From: Pseudodesulfovibrio nedwellii
Lineage (GTDB): Bacteria; Desulfobacterota; Desulfovibrionia; Desulfovibrionales; Desulfovibrionaceae
Length of the DNA stretch: 64,000 nt
Direction of reading: 5' to 3'
Assembly: GCF_027923765.1 (NCBI RefSeq)
Contig: NZ_AP026709.1
Coordinates: forward strand, 2,289,501-2,353,500
In this document: piece after piece, positions 27,941-36,760 of the stretch
Position numbering within the stretch: position 1 is the first letter of the stretch
Layout of the letters: each line of letters starts with the position of its first letter
The notes under the pieces: generated by a model
Told to the model about the DNA's origin: nothing
Databases searched by the model: none
The model's input: only the letters and a program-made list of their open reading frames with translations
Made by a program: the position numbers and the translations under genes

Positions 27941-29011
27941 ATGAATACAGCTGTTTTTGAACTACGCCGCGAAGCTCTGAAAGAAGAACTCAAGGCGCGT
28001 AATCTTCCTGCTTTGCTCGTTTCCCACGCCGCCAACCGCTATTACCTGTCCGGTTTTGAACTGCACGATCCACAGTGCAATGAATCCGCTGGCTGGCTGC
28101 TCATCACGGCAGATGGCGACGACTACCTCTTCACCGATCCCCGGTATATGGATGCAGCCCGACAGGTTTGGGATGAAAAGAATATCGGCATCTATGCGGC
28201 CAGAAAACACGATGAAGTCTGCGCATTCCTCAAGGGAAAAGGCATTACTTCCATGGGATTCGAACCCAAAGCGCTGCATCTTTTCGACTACGACAAGCTC
28301 AGCTCTTTGGTCCAACTAACCCTCACGGAAAACGTAGTTGAGAGCCTGCGCCTGTACAAGGATGACGAAGAAATCCGACGCATGGAAGAATCCATCCGAC
28401 TCAACCATGAACTTTTCGAATACATTGAAGGGCAACTTGTCCCCGGTAAAACCGAAGTGGAAATCGCCTGGGAAGTTGAAAAATTTTTCCGTGAACAGGG
28501 AGCCGAAGAATTGGCTTTCTCCACCATCGTCGGCGTTGGCCCCAACGCGGCCAAGCCCCACTGCATCCCCAGTGAAACCAAGCTGAGAGACAACGAACTG
28601 GTCCTCATCGATACAGGGTGCCGGTATCTGGACTACAATTCCGACCAGACACGCACCTTCTGGGTCGGCGACACGCCATCCGACCGCTTCAAAAAGACCA
28701 TGGATCAAGTCCGTGAAGCACAACAGGTCGCCATCGACATCATCCGTCCGGGTCTACCCTTTGTAGACGCTTACAAGGCTTCCTACGCCGTTTTTGAGAA
28801 GGCTGGTGTAGAGTCATTGTTCACCCATGGTCTCGGCCACGGTGTTGGTCTGGAGACCCACGAACCTCCGAGTCTGTCCAGGGGTGCCAGAGGCGTACTG
28901 GAAGCAGGCATGGTGGTCACAGTAGAACCCGGCCTTTACGACCCCGAATGGGGCGGCATCCGCTGGGAATACGAAATACTGGTCACCGAAGACGGCTGCC
29001 GAGTATTGTAG
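27941..29011 (+). CDS. pepP: Xaa-Pro aminopeptidase-type M24 metallopeptidase
   Basis: A 356-aa creatinase-fold peptidase, probably removing N-terminal residues before proline in the cytoplasm. An N-terminal creatinase_N domain (SHAANRYYLSGFE) precedes the catalytic domain. The five metal ligands are in LIDTGCRYLDYNSDQTRTF (two Asp), HGLGHGVG (His), VEPGLY (Glu) and YEILVTEDG (Glu). The length suits the shorter PepQ/YpdF-like group. It follows the oxidoreductase gene after six bases; the pairing has no obvious metabolic logic. A bidirectional terminator follows. Confidence 0.9.
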   Translation: MNTAVFELRREALKEELKARNLPALLVSHAANRYYLSGFELHDPQCNESAGWLLITADGDDYLFTDPRYMDAARQVWDEKNIGIYAARKHDEVCAFLKGKGITSMGFEPKALHLFDYDKLSSLVQLTLTENVVESLRLYKDDEEIRRMEESIRLNHELFEYIEGQLVPGKTEVEIAWEVEKFFREQGAEELAFSTIVGVGPNAAKPHCIPSETKLRDNELVLIDTGCRYLDYNSDQTRTFWVGDTPSDRFKKTMDQVREAQQVAIDIIRPGLPFVDAYKASYAVFEKAGVESLFTHGLGHGVGLETHEPPSLSRGARGVLEAGMVVTVEPGLYDPEWGGIRWEYEILVTEDGCRVL

Positions 29012-29031
29012 TCCTATCCTGATTCAATAAC

Positions 29032-29070
29032 AAAAAAAGCCCTGATACTTCATTGGTATCAGGGCTTTTT
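29032..29070. terminator. Bidirectional terminator between pepP and a small membrane protein gene
   Basis: AAAAAAAGCCCTGATAC pairs with GTATCAGGGCTTTTT. Both strands end in a T run, serving the convergent genes on each side. Confidence 0.9.
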
Positions 29071-29089
29071 CATTGCAAAAAAATATACA

Positions 29090-29419
29090 CTAAAGCAAGA
29101 ACATCTTCACAGCCAACGCCACCCCCAACCAGAGGCCGGAGCTGACAATGCCGAACCATGCGAAACGGGCCAATGGTTCGGACAACCATCGTTTCTGTAC
29201 GATCAGACCGATAAAGATAATATGCAAAGGCACCGGAAGTGCCAAAAGCAGGGCATATGTATGGTGCTCTGCGACAAGTTGACTGCCTGAAAAGTACTTG
29301 ACAGCTAAAGTACCTTCATAGGCATCAAGACCAACCAAACCAAGCAGGCACAGACCGATAATAGTCACGGTGGTGCAGATGTTGCGAATAATGCCTTTGA
29401 ATGCCGGAGAATCAAACAT
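29090..29419 (-). CDS. Small four-helix membrane protein
   Basis: A 109-aa protein (MFDSPAFKGIIRN) with three to four hydrophobic helices (TVTIIGLCLLGLVGL, ALLLALPVPLHIIFIGLI, FGIVSSGLWLGVALAV). No family recognised. A longer start at 29431 is possible, but GAGG would be only one base from that ATG. It is divergent from the next gene. Confidence 0.55.
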   Translation of the reverse strand: MFDSPAFKGIIRNICTTVTIIGLCLLGLVGLDAYEGTLAVKYFSGSQLVAEHHTYALLLALPVPLHIIFIGLIVQKRWLSEPLARFAWFGIVSSGLWLGVALAVKMFLL

Positions 29420-29537
29420 GGTCAAGATCATGCCTCAAACCGTCTGATACCGCAACATCCCGCCAATCACCCCCTTGACCAAGAGGCTACGCTCTGTCAT
29501 CGTTTTGAATGACAGAGTGAAAACATGTGAGGTGGCC

Positions 29538-29780
29538 ATGAGCAAGAAAGTCCGTAGCGTCCGCGTCCCCAAGGAATTCGAGACCTTGAACCTTTCAGGC
29601 ATGATCCGTGAGTGCGAAAAACATTTACGCGACATCGAATCAGCCACCTTGCTCAAACAGCAAGGCAACCCGGATGCAGCCGAAGCCCTTATCAAGGCGC
29701 GGCAGCAAGACCTCGGCCGCAAGGTCGGCAAATTAGTCTGGGAAGCCCGCGTTCAATTCGGAAAAACACGAGGGGATTAA
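29538..29780 (+). CDS. Small charged helical protein, unknown function
   Basis: An 80-aa protein (MSKKVRSVRVPKEFE) rich in charged residues and predicted helical, with EKHLRDIESATLLKQQG in the middle. GAGG precedes the ATG. It is separated from the thioesterase gene by one base, so the two are coupled. No domain recognised. Confidence 0.65.
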   Translation: MSKKVRSVRVPKEFETLNLSGMIRECEKHLRDIESATLLKQQGNPDAAEALIKARQQDLGRKVGKLVWEARVQFGKTRGD

Positions 29781-29781
29781 T

Positions 29782-30282
29782 ATGGAACCGAAATCCGCCA
29801 CAGAATCCGCCGTGGTCATGACCCATCTGGTCCTGCCACAGGACGCCAATCCCGCCGGCAATTTGCACGGTGGCGTCATCCTCAAGCATATCGATACGGC
29901 AGGCGGTGTGGTCGCAAAGAAGCACTCGCGCACCAATGTCGTCACAGTATCCATCGACCGCATGGCCTTCAAGCAGCCCGCATATATGGGTGAACTGCTG
30001 ACCTTCAAGGCGAGCCTCAACTATGTAGGTCGGTCCAGTATGGAAATCGGCGTCCGAGTGGAAGCCGAGAACCTCGCCACCGGAGAAGTGCGTCACACAA
30101 ATTCCGCCTATCTGACCTATGTGGCGTTGGGTGAAGACAGCAAACCGACCCCGGTTCCGCCGCTCACACTTGAAAATGAGACAACCAAACGGCGACATAA
30201 AGAGGCCGTGCTTCGGCGAGAACTTCGCAAAAAGGAACTGGAGTTGGAAGCAGGTCAAAAAATCTGTCTTGAGAAGAAATAG
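29782..30282 (+). CDS. Hotdog-fold acyl-CoA thioesterase (YciA-like)
   Basis: A 166-aa acyl-CoA hydrolase. The hotdog core contains HLVLPQDANPAGNLHGGVIL with the catalytic Asp expected in KHIDTAGG, then VDRMAF-like strand residues (TVSIDRMAFKQPAYMGELL). The C-terminal 35 residues are charged and extend past the domain. The substrate chain length cannot be told. It is cotranslated with the preceding small gene and followed by a hairpin repeat. Confidence 0.88.
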   Translation: MEPKSATESAVVMTHLVLPQDANPAGNLHGGVILKHIDTAGGVVAKKHSRTNVVTVSIDRMAFKQPAYMGELLTFKASLNYVGRSSMEIGVRVEAENLATGEVRHTNSAYLTYVALGEDSKPTPVPPLTLENETTKRRHKEAVLRRELRKKELELEAGQKICLEKK

Positions 30283-30283
30283 A

Positions 30284-30515
30284 AAACCGCCTGCGGCGGA
30301 TTGTCAGATGATTTCGTCTCCGACGGCTTAAGGCCGAAGGCCTTGAGAACCCCGTGTCGCCTACGGCGAAGCTACTTATATGAATAATATTTTTTTACAA
30401 ACGACAATTTTCGCGAAGTGCACCAAAAAGTTTAGGAAAGTCCAGAGAACCCTTTTCAAAGGGGACTTTGGCTGGTCCAGGACAGCGTCCTGGTCCCGCT
30501 GAAAGCGGTCACGGC
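30284..30515. repeat. Dispersed hairpin repeat, copy 3 (thioesterase to sfsA)
   Basis: The longest copy: CCGCCTGCGGCGG, GGCTTAAGGCCGAAGGCC, CGCCTACGGCG, a T-rich run, TTCGCGAA, AAAGTTTAGGAAAGTCC, the CCCTTTTCAAAGGGG hairpin, and GTCCAGGACAGCGTCCTGG. It reaches into the 3' end of sfsA. The AAAGTTTAGGAAAGTCC box is shared with copy 2. Confidence 0.6.
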
Positions 30516-31228
30516 AAAACGACAGAAAGTCGTTGCCCCAGAGTAATTCCATGCTCATTCACATGAGCAACGTAGGGCCACATTTCGACGCCTTTGTCCA
30601 TCGCTTCGTAAAACAATTCGGCATACACAGGGTCGATAAAATCCGCTGGCCCGAAACAATCTCCATCAGAGCGCTGGATCAAAAAGAAAAGAGCCACTCG
30701 TGCCCCGGTCTTGGCGAGTGCCATAAGCTCACGCAAATGCTTTTGCCCCCGCTCGGTGATAGCATCAGGGAAACAGGCTATACCGTCCTCAACCATGGTG
30801 ACATTCTTACATTCCACCCAAAGATCACCACGCTCGCCGGACAAAAACGCATCAAGCCGACTCTGACCAACCTTGGCTTCCTTCTTGAAATACTCGTAGC
30901 CATCCATCTCTGACAAGGCACTAATTTCCCAAGCCTTATAAAGCATTCGGTTGGGAGTGAGCGTATTCACACCAACCATGGTTCCGGCAAGATCCAACGC
31001 CTCCAGGGTATACTTGAGCTTCCGATTGGGATTGGCTGCCGGAGACAGCAATGCAGTAGAGCCGGGCCTGAGCAGCCCGAGCATGGAGCCGGTATTATTG
31101 GTATGTGCCTTGAGTATCTCACCTGCATCCGGGCCAGTCAGGGCTTCAGCATCCACAGTGAATCGCTTGATACGCCGAATAAAAGCAGCAGTCCGGCAAG
31201 GCGCATGAAACGGAAGCGTACACGACAT
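30509..31228 (-). CDS. sfsA: SfsA, sugar fermentation stimulation protein homolog
   Basis: A 239-aa protein of a family first linked to maltose metabolism in E. coli. It has an N-terminal OB-like region (FIRRIKRFTVDAEAL, with HTNNTGSMLGLL) and a C-terminal PD-(D/E)xK nuclease-like fold with GDLWVECKNVTMVEDG. Its biochemical role is not settled. The ATG at 31228 is preferred over a TTG at 31237. It follows the VOC gene almost without gap and is the last member of the queH-to-sfsA run. Confidence 0.88.
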   Translation of the reverse strand: MSCTLPFHAPCRTAAFIRRIKRFTVDAEALTGPDAGEILKAHTNNTGSMLGLLRPGSTALLSPAANPNRKLKYTLEALDLAGTMVGVNTLTPNRMLYKAWEISALSEMDGYEYFKKEAKVGQSRLDAFLSGERGDLWVECKNVTMVEDGIACFPDAITERGQKHLRELMALAKTGARVALFFLIQRSDGDCFGPADFIDPVYAELFYEAMDKGVEMWPYVAHVNEHGITLGQRLSVVLP

Positions 31229-31239
31229 GTCAGACAAAA

Positions 31240-31836
31240 CTATTTCCCATTCCTTTTCCGCAATGCATCGACCACCTGCCGTCCTTCTCCTTCATACACT
31301 TCCCGTTCACCATCAGAGGTAGGATATGTCACCTTAGGCCAGACTCCGGGCTGCCTTTCGGGACCCTTTCTGGCCTCAATACTGGGATTGGAATCCGCCA
31401 TAATCGGCGTCTTTCGCAGGTCCACGCCCGCCACAGGCGCACTAAATTCGATGGGGATATTATTGGGATCAAAGGCATAGATTGAATGGATAAACCCGTG
31501 GTCCACCACTTCAGAACACCAAAGATCAGCCGCCTCAAGCTTATCTTTGATCTCCCACAGATCATCATCCGAGGCCACACCAAAAGAGACGTGATCAAAA
31601 CCAATTCGACCTTTCACCGGGAACCCGTGATCTCGTTCCTCAAGTGATTCAACATCCGGCCACTCGAAAAAGGCAATCATATCCTGTTCGGAAATCTCCA
31701 AAAAATAATGACGATAACCGGGATGACCAAGTCCGGCCACCAAACGCATACCGAGCAGGTCACGCCAAAACCGGATGGTACCATCCATATCCCCGGTGAC
31801 CATGGCGAGATGGTTGACGCCGGTGTATTGAGGCAT
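31240..31836 (-). CDS. VOC-family (glyoxalase/dioxygenase) protein
   Basis: A 198-aa vicinal-oxygen-chelate protein with two beta-alpha-beta-beta-beta modules. Likely metal ligands are His9 in GVNHLAM, a Glu in IAFFEWPD, a His in IGFDHVSFG and Glu in IPIEFSAP. The last 60 residues form an acidic tail unlike the core domain (VYEGEGRQVVDALRKRN). The substrate is unknown. It lies 15 bases after hemW and two to eleven bases before sfsA. Confidence 0.82.
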   Translation of the reverse strand: MPQYTGVNHLAMVTGDMDGTIRFWRDLLGMRLVAGLGHPGYRHYFLEISEQDMIAFFEWPDVESLEERDHGFPVKGRIGFDHVSFGVASDDDLWEIKDKLEAADLWCSEVVDHGFIHSIYAFDPNNIPIEFSAPVAGVDLRKTPIMADSNPSIEARKGPERQPGVWPKVTYPTSDGEREVYEGEGRQVVDALRKRNGK

Positions 31837-31851
31837 GAAATCCTCCTTTTG

Positions 31852-33078
31852 TTATCCGAAAGCGAGCCGCTGAATGATAACATTGGACACGAGCATACCA
31901 TTCTTGGTCAACCTAAGTCGCCCCTGATTGATACGCACCAAATTTTCACGATGCAAAGCCGAGATCAACTGCTCCTGTCGCTTCACCAGATCATACCCGG
32001 TCCGCTCCCTGAATGCCTTGAGATCAAGACCACGACTGGTCCGCAAGGACAACATAATCATCTCTGCAAGCAGATCATTCTCGGTCAGATCTTCAAAATC
32101 ATTGCCCACCATGTCACCACGCACATAGGCGTCGTATTCATCCATGTACCGAGGCGTGGTGAAACGACGCTTACCGAGAGTGGAGACCGCTGAAGGACCA
32201 AGACCAAGGTAATCTGACCCATCCCAATACCCGGAATTATGCACGGACATAAAACCCATGCGCGCGAAATTGGACACCTCGTAATGCATGTATCCCATGG
32301 ACTCCAGATATTCAGCGCCATAGATGAACATCCGCCCCTGCTCCGTATCGGTGGGTAGGGTCAGATCGCCGGACTCGCCGCACCGCTTCGCCATGAGGGT
32401 GTCGGATTCCAACGTCAGATTATATGCGGAAAGATGCTCGGGCCGCATTTCAGCCACGACCTTCAACTGGTCAAGCCATGCCTTAAGCCGCTGACCAGGC
32501 AACCCCCAAATCAAGTCCAGTCCGATATTACCAAACCCCGCTCGTTGGGCATTGGCATACGCCTGCATGGTCATGGCAGCGGAATGCGGTCTATTCATGA
32601 TCTGAAGATCATGGTCATTACCACTCTGCATCCCCAGAGAAAGACGATTGAATCCGATAGAAAGCAACCCTCTGAAATAACTGACGTCCTGCGCCGAATC
32701 AGGATTGGCCTCCAACGTCACTTCCATGCCCTCACTCAACACGAAGTGCTTATCGAGGGTCTTCATAATTTGATCAAGCTGATTCAAAGGAATAAGACTC
32801 GGAGTACCACCACCAAAATAAATAGTCCGCAAGACCGGCCGCTTCAGTCGTCTGCCCCACAACGCGATCTCTTGCAGCAACAGCTTATAGTACCACGCAA
32901 AGGTGACATCATTAAAGGCCTGCGAGTGAAAATTACAATAGGAACAACGAGATTTGCAAAAAGGGACATGAATATATAGATACAGCCCTTTGCCATTGGG
33001 ATTCGTTCCTTTTTCCCGGCTGCTGACTTCCGGGAACGCAGGCTTTACAGGGACTCCTTCACCATAGATTTTACCCAT
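31852..33078 (-). CDS. hemW: HemW-type radical SAM protein
   Basis: A 408-aa radical SAM protein. The cluster motif is Cys41-Cys45-Cys48 in VPFCKSRCSYCNF. The residue after CxxxCxxCN is Phe rather than the extra Cys of HemN, which points to HemW, a heme chaperone, rather than coproporphyrinogen dehydrogenase. The TIM-barrel motifs FGGGTPSLI and LGMQSG and the HemN C-terminal domain follow. The first 30 residues form a tail. It starts three bases after the stop of the membrane protein gene and so is translationally coupled. Confidence 0.88.
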   Translation of the reverse strand: MGKIYGEGVPVKPAFPEVSSREKGTNPNGKGLYLYIHVPFCKSRCSYCNFHSQAFNDVTFAWYYKLLLQEIALWGRRLKRPVLRTIYFGGGTPSLIPLNQLDQIMKTLDKHFVLSEGMEVTLEANPDSAQDVSYFRGLLSIGFNRLSLGMQSGNDHDLQIMNRPHSAAMTMQAYANAQRAGFGNIGLDLIWGLPGQRLKAWLDQLKVVAEMRPEHLSAYNLTLESDTLMAKRCGESGDLTLPTDTEQGRMFIYGAEYLESMGYMHYEVSNFARMGFMSVHNSGYWDGSDYLGLGPSAVSTLGKRRFTTPRYMDEYDAYVRGDMVGNDFEDLTENDLLAEMIMLSLRTSRGLDLKAFRERTGYDLVKRQEQLISALHRENLVRINQGRLRLTKNGMLVSNVIIQRLAFG

Positions 33079-33081
33079 GAC

Positions 33082-33438
33082 TTACCCCTGACCATGACGG
33101 CTGGAGAACACGACCAGCCCACCAAGGATGAGATACGCTCCGACAACAAATCCGAGGGAAGCCAAGGCTGGCGATGAGGCAAAATACGTCCAGGACGTGA
33201 GCAGCGTTCCGGCCCCTTCATAAAGCATGATTATGGACAAGGCCCAAATGGAGATAACCCGCCGCTTGTAAGCGAACCAGGCGATGACCCCGTAGGTCAG
33301 CACTGCAAGGACACCAATACCCCATATTTCGTTGGAGTTGACGGTCACCCCGGAAAAGACGGCGGCAATGGTCTTAAGAATCATAAATACGACAAGCACG
33401 ACTTCACGCCGAAAGAGGAGGTCGAACAACTTGCGCAT
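33082..33438 (-). CDS. Small four-helix inner-membrane protein
   Basis: A 118-aa protein with a short cytoplasmic N-terminus (MRKLFDLLFRRE) and four hydrophobic helices. I recognise no family with confidence. It lies two bases after queH and three bases before hemW, so all three are one operon. Its role in that setting is unknown. Confidence 0.65.
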   Translation of the reverse strand: MRKLFDLLFRREVVLVVFMILKTIAAVFSGVTVNSNEIWGIGVLAVLTYGVIAWFAYKRRVISIWALSIIMLYEGAGTLLTSWTYFASSPALASLGFVVGAYLILGGLVVFSSRHGQG

Positions 33439-33440
33439 GA

Positions 33441-33983
33441 TTATTTCCCCAGCTCTCGTTGATACCGTTCATTTTCGCTGTAAAGACAGCCACAATACTG
33501 TTGGCGGTAAATCCCCCATTCCTTGGAGATCACAATGCCGTCCTGCCAACCTTCACGAAAATCATGGTAGAAGAAGCGCGTCTTCTCGGACTGAAGGTCC
33601 TGTCCAAGCTTCGAAATATCGTCATGCTTCTGATATTTTGAGTACAACAATGTCGTGGTGAAAAAATCGAACCCACCCTTCTTGGCTATCTGGGATGTAC
33701 GCTCCATTCGACCGGCATAACAATGAAAACAACGGTTAATCTCACGGTAGGCCACACTGCGGAACCATTCCTGCGGCTTATACTCGTTATCCTTGACGAT
33801 AACCTTGATGCCGAGCTTTTCCGCCACTTCCAGACAGCCATCGCGCCGCTTCACATACTCCATCAGGGGATGAATGTTCGGATTGTAGAATAATCCGGTG
33901 ACATCATGTCCCTGATCCTGAAGGGTTTTAATGGTGGTGATGGAACACGGACCGCAACATATGTGAAGAAGGACTCTTTTCAT
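33441..33983 (-). CDS. queH: Epoxyqueuosine reductase QueH
   Basis: A DUF208 protein (180 aa) that reduces epoxyqueuosine to queuosine in tRNA, the oxygen-independent alternative to QueG. Cys clusters are HICCGPC at the N-terminus, NRCFHCYAGRM in the middle and QQYCGCLYS near the C-terminus, matching the Fe-S and active-site positions of the family. It heads the run queH-membrane protein-hemW-VOC-sfsA. No other queuosine gene lies in the window. Confidence 0.9.
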   Translation of the reverse strand: MKRVLLHICCGPCSITTIKTLQDQGHDVTGLFYNPNIHPLMEYVKRRDGCLEVAEKLGIKVIVKDNEYKPQEWFRSVAYREINRCFHCYAGRMERTSQIAKKGGFDFFTTTLLYSKYQKHDDISKLGQDLQSEKTRFFYHDFREGWQDGIVISKEWGIYRQQYCGCLYSENERYQRELGK

Positions 33984-34056
33984 TTAAGAACCATTTTGAG
34001 CGCATTTGATGCGATTTGTAAAGGATATGCCATGCCACCCGCAACCGAGATGGAAT

Positions 34057-34896
34057 CTAGGAAGATTTGGCTGCCTGTCCGGTGGAAATGGTCTTGCCGA
34101 TTTCAGACGTTTTTGCTGCAAGCTTATCAAAATCAATAAACCGCTGGAGCATGGTCTCTACTTCATCCAAAGCCACGGTGGTATCGAGACACGGACCATT
34201 GGGCCGTTGATTGAGCACACCATACACCGGCAACGGATAGGTATCCTGAATACCGCTGGATAAATCTCGATGACAGGCCACGGCAATAATCATCTGCGGC
34301 CGAAGCTGTACCACAATACGGCGGGCAATGGTGCCGCCTGTAGCTACAGCCAGATTCACCCCGTATTTATCATGCAAACCAAGCAACCCGGCAATGGGAC
34401 ATTTCCCGCATCGCTCGCAATTGTTGATATCGTAAGTCAGTCGTTTGTCGCACCGGGAATTCTGCAGGCAATGCGGCATGAGCAACAGAATCTTATCAGG
34501 AGCATACCGCCCCGCTTCAGCCAAAACTAAATCGTTGTTCACAGAAATAAACGATAGTCGAATCAATTCCTTTTCAATGCCGAACACTCGACCGAGCAAA
34601 ACCATCAGTGGCAAGAAAAGCTTGATTGTCAGGCCGCGAAACCGTTTGGCTCCGGGCAGAGGCTTTCTGATGATGATATTCAGAAACAAGCCCCAATAGG
34701 CGATACAAACCACTCCAATCAGAATAACAAGTACACTACCCAACACCCATTTGGCCGCAGGGTGTATATTCTCAAGCCCCACATAGGGGACCACCCATAG
34801 AGCCATAAGGAACAGACAGACCACCAGACAGGCGCAACTTATCAGGCCGATAAAGAGACGTTTACGCGCCTTATGTATGGATCGAATCGGACTCAT
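34057..34896 (-). CDS. DUF116 membrane-anchored Cys-rich protein
   Basis: A 279-aa protein. Two N-terminal helices (GLISCACLVVCLFLMALWVV and VLGSVLVILIGVVCIAYWGL) anchor it. The DUF116 domain carries a Cys-rich segment (LMPHCLQNSRCDKRL, then NNCERCGKCPI) that probably holds an Fe-S cluster, followed by VATGGTIARRIVVQLRPQ and ACHRDL. Function unknown; the family is common in anaerobes. It lies 10 bases after fmt in the def-fmt operon. Confidence 0.8.
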   Translation of the reverse strand: MSPIRSIHKARKRLFIGLISCACLVVCLFLMALWVVPYVGLENIHPAAKWVLGSVLVILIGVVCIAYWGLFLNIIIRKPLPGAKRFRGLTIKLFLPLMVLLGRVFGIEKELIRLSFISVNNDLVLAEAGRYAPDKILLLMPHCLQNSRCDKRLTYDINNCERCGKCPIAGLLGLHDKYGVNLAVATGGTIARRIVVQLRPQMIIAVACHRDLSSGIQDTYPLPVYGVLNQRPNGPCLDTTVALDEVETMLQRFIDFDKLAAKTSEIGKTISTGQAAKSS

Positions 34897-34906
34897 GTCG
34901 CGCCCT

Positions 34907-35908
34907 CTATTTGCATTCCTTCATGTACCCACAAGTAAAAGCCGTGGCATCCATCGCTTTTTTGCCCTGAGGTTTCACTTCCGGGGTCAAATAAATAGTG
35001 TCAGCGGCAACAATGGCGAGCTTGCCGTCCATTTCACCCAACACTGTTCCCGGTTCGACATTGGGAGCAGAATCTTCGGAGGGCTCACCCGGCGTAACAT
35101 TCAATCGAATGACCTTGCCTTCCGGGTTGGTCCAGTCAAAAAAGGCTCCGGGCCACGGATACATGGCACGAATCTGGTTATGGATGGCCGCAACAGGACG
35201 GTTCCAATTGATTTCGCCTTCCTTCTTTTCCAACTTCTTGGCGTAGGTGGCATTTTCGTTATCCTGCTCCTTGAGGTCATAGGCTCCGGTCTGTAATCGG
35301 GCCATGGCCTCACAGATACAAATGCCACCAAGTTTTGCCAGTTCATCATGGATGGTCCCGGCGTGGTCGTTATGGCCTATACGCAGAGCGCGTTGTACCA
35401 TGACCGGGCCGGTGTCCAATCCGGCTTCCATCTTCATGATAGAAACGCCAGTAACCACATCCCCATTCTCAATAGCCCGTTGAATCGGAGCCGCGCCACG
35501 CCACTGAGGCAACAGGGAGGCGTGGATATTAAGCGGATGAATGGTCGGAATATCAAGCACAGCCTGCGGCAGAATCAACCCGTAGGCAGCCACCACCAGC
35601 ACATCAGGTTTAAGCGCGGCCAGCTCGTCGATAGCTTTCTGATCCTTAAAATTTTCAGGCTGAAAAACAGGAATATCATTTTCCAAAGCCACCTTTTTCA
35701 CTGCGGACGGCTTGCACTGTCTGCCACGACCGCACGGACGATCTGGCTGGGAATATACCCCGACAACATCAGCAGCATCAAAAGCGAGCAGGATGCTCAA
35801 TGCCTCGGCAGCAAAGTCAGGCGTCCCCATGAAGACTATGCGCAACGGCTTCAAATCCACAGCGCCCCACGACTCGGAGGGGGTCGAATTCGTATTTATC
35901 TCTTCCAC
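34907..35908 (-). CDS. fmt: Methionyl-tRNA formyltransferase
   Basis: Formylates initiator Met-tRNA. The N-terminal domain has IVFMGTPDFAAEAL and the catalytic Asn and His in LNIHASLLPQWRGAAPIQ; the Asp is expected near LDTGPVM. A C-terminal OB-like domain follows. The longest frame opens at a GTG at 35908 with AAGG seven bases upstream, overlapping the def stop by 13 bases. Starts at GTG 35860 or TTG 35854 would remove 16-18 non-conserved residues. The operon def-fmt, common in bacteria, is continued by the DUF116 gene. Confidence 0.92.
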   Translation of the reverse strand: MEEINTNSTPSESWGAVDLKPLRIVFMGTPDFAAEALSILLAFDAADVVGVYSQPDRPCGRGRQCKPSAVKKVALENDIPVFQPENFKDQKAIDELAALKPDVLVVAAYGLILPQAVLDIPTIHPLNIHASLLPQWRGAAPIQRAIENGDVVTGVSIMKMEAGLDTGPVMVQRALRIGHNDHAGTIHDELAKLGGICICEAMARLQTGAYDLKEQDNENATYAKKLEKKEGEINWNRPVAAIHNQIRAMYPWPGAFFDWTNPEGKVIRLNVTPGEPSEDSAPNVEPGTVLGEMDGKLAIVAADTIYLTPEVKPQGKKAMDATAFTCGYMKECK

Positions 35909-36393
35909 TTGAGAGCCTTTTTTTTGTACATGGCTTTTTTCAGACGCCCAACACGATCAGCCAGGGTCACACCTTCAAGGTGATCTATTTCATGCTGTAA
36001 TATGATCGCCAAAAAACCAGCGGTATCAATGACAACTTCCTTGCCGTCCGGGTCCAGAGCCTTGCATACGACATGCTCGGAACGTTTGACCTTGGTGCTC
36101 AGTTCCGGGCAGCTCAGGCAGCCTTCCTCGGATTCCACTTCACCGTCACATTCCACGATTTCCGGGTTGATGAGCACCCGCAGATCGCCACGCACCTTGG
36201 GACCTGTCTGATCCACACAGATGAGTCGGATGGACTCGCCAATCTGCGGGGCAGCAAGGCCCACGCCATCAGACTCGTACATGGTCTCGATCATGTTTTC
36301 GATGAGTTCTTTCAACTCGGGAGTGACCTCTCCAAGAGGTTCGGCCTTGGCAGCCAAGACTTCATCAGGCCACGTACATATATCTAATTTCAT
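35896..36393 (-). CDS. def: Peptide deformylase
   Basis: A 165-aa metal enzyme removing the N-formyl group from new proteins. The three motifs are GVGLAAPQIG (43-52), EGCLS (90-94, metal Cys92) and HEIDH (134-138, metal His134 and His138). The true start is the ATG at 36393 with GGAGG seven bases upstream. That SD lies in the CCTCCGGCGG arm of a dispersed repeat (read on the other strand). It is followed directly by fmt. Confidence 0.95.
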   Translation of the reverse strand: MKLDICTWPDEVLAAKAEPLGEVTPELKELIENMIETMYESDGVGLAAPQIGESIRLICVDQTGPKVRGDLRVLINPEIVECDGEVESEEGCLSCPELSTKVKRSEHVVCKALDPDGKEVVIDTAGFLAIILQHEIDHLEGVTLADRVGRLKKAMYKKKALKWKR

Positions 36394-36400
36394 TATATTG

Positions 36401-36525
36401 CCTCCGGCGGCTGGGGAAAGGGAAGAGGGAAACCTCTTGAAAAAGGTTCTCCCTCTTCCCTTTCCCCAGACCCCTATCCCATTTCCTTTCCAAAACTTAT
36501 TATAACGCCGCTGGAAAGGCATTCG
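36401..36525. repeat. Dispersed hairpin repeat, copy 4 (upstream of def)
   Basis: CCTCCGGCGG, then a long hairpin CTGGGGAAAGGGAAGAGGG...CCCTCTTCCCTTTCCCCAG (36411-36469), CCCCTATCCC and CCTTTCCAAAACTT, ending in GCCGCTGGAAAGGCATTCG. Block order matches copy 6. The minus-strand GGAGG of its first block serves def as a ribosome-binding site. Confidence 0.7.
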
Positions 36526-36699
36526 TTATCGAGAAAATTATATGCGGCGAAACGAAAACAGATTCGTTTTATATCAATAAGTCCTAAAATTCAAAAGGCG
36601 AGTTTTTTTGTGACCCGCCAACCCCTTACCATCGAAATCTTCGTGGCGATTATTTTCAATCCCGCACAACTTCGAGCGAAGCGAGCGATATTAAATTTC

Positions 36700-36757
36700 A
36701 AAAAAAAGAATGCGAGAGGAAAACCTTTCTCAAAAGGTTTTCCTCTCGCATCTTCAA
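36700..36757 (-). terminator. aspS terminator, belonging to the dispersed repeat family (copy 5)
   Basis: On the minus strand TGCGAGAGGAAAACCTT pairs with AAGGTTTTCCTCTCGCA around TTGAGA, followed by TTC and eight T. It starts about ten bases after the aspS stop. The AACCTTT/AAAGGTT core is shared with the other repeat copies. Confidence 0.88.
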
Positions 36758-36760
36758 TTC

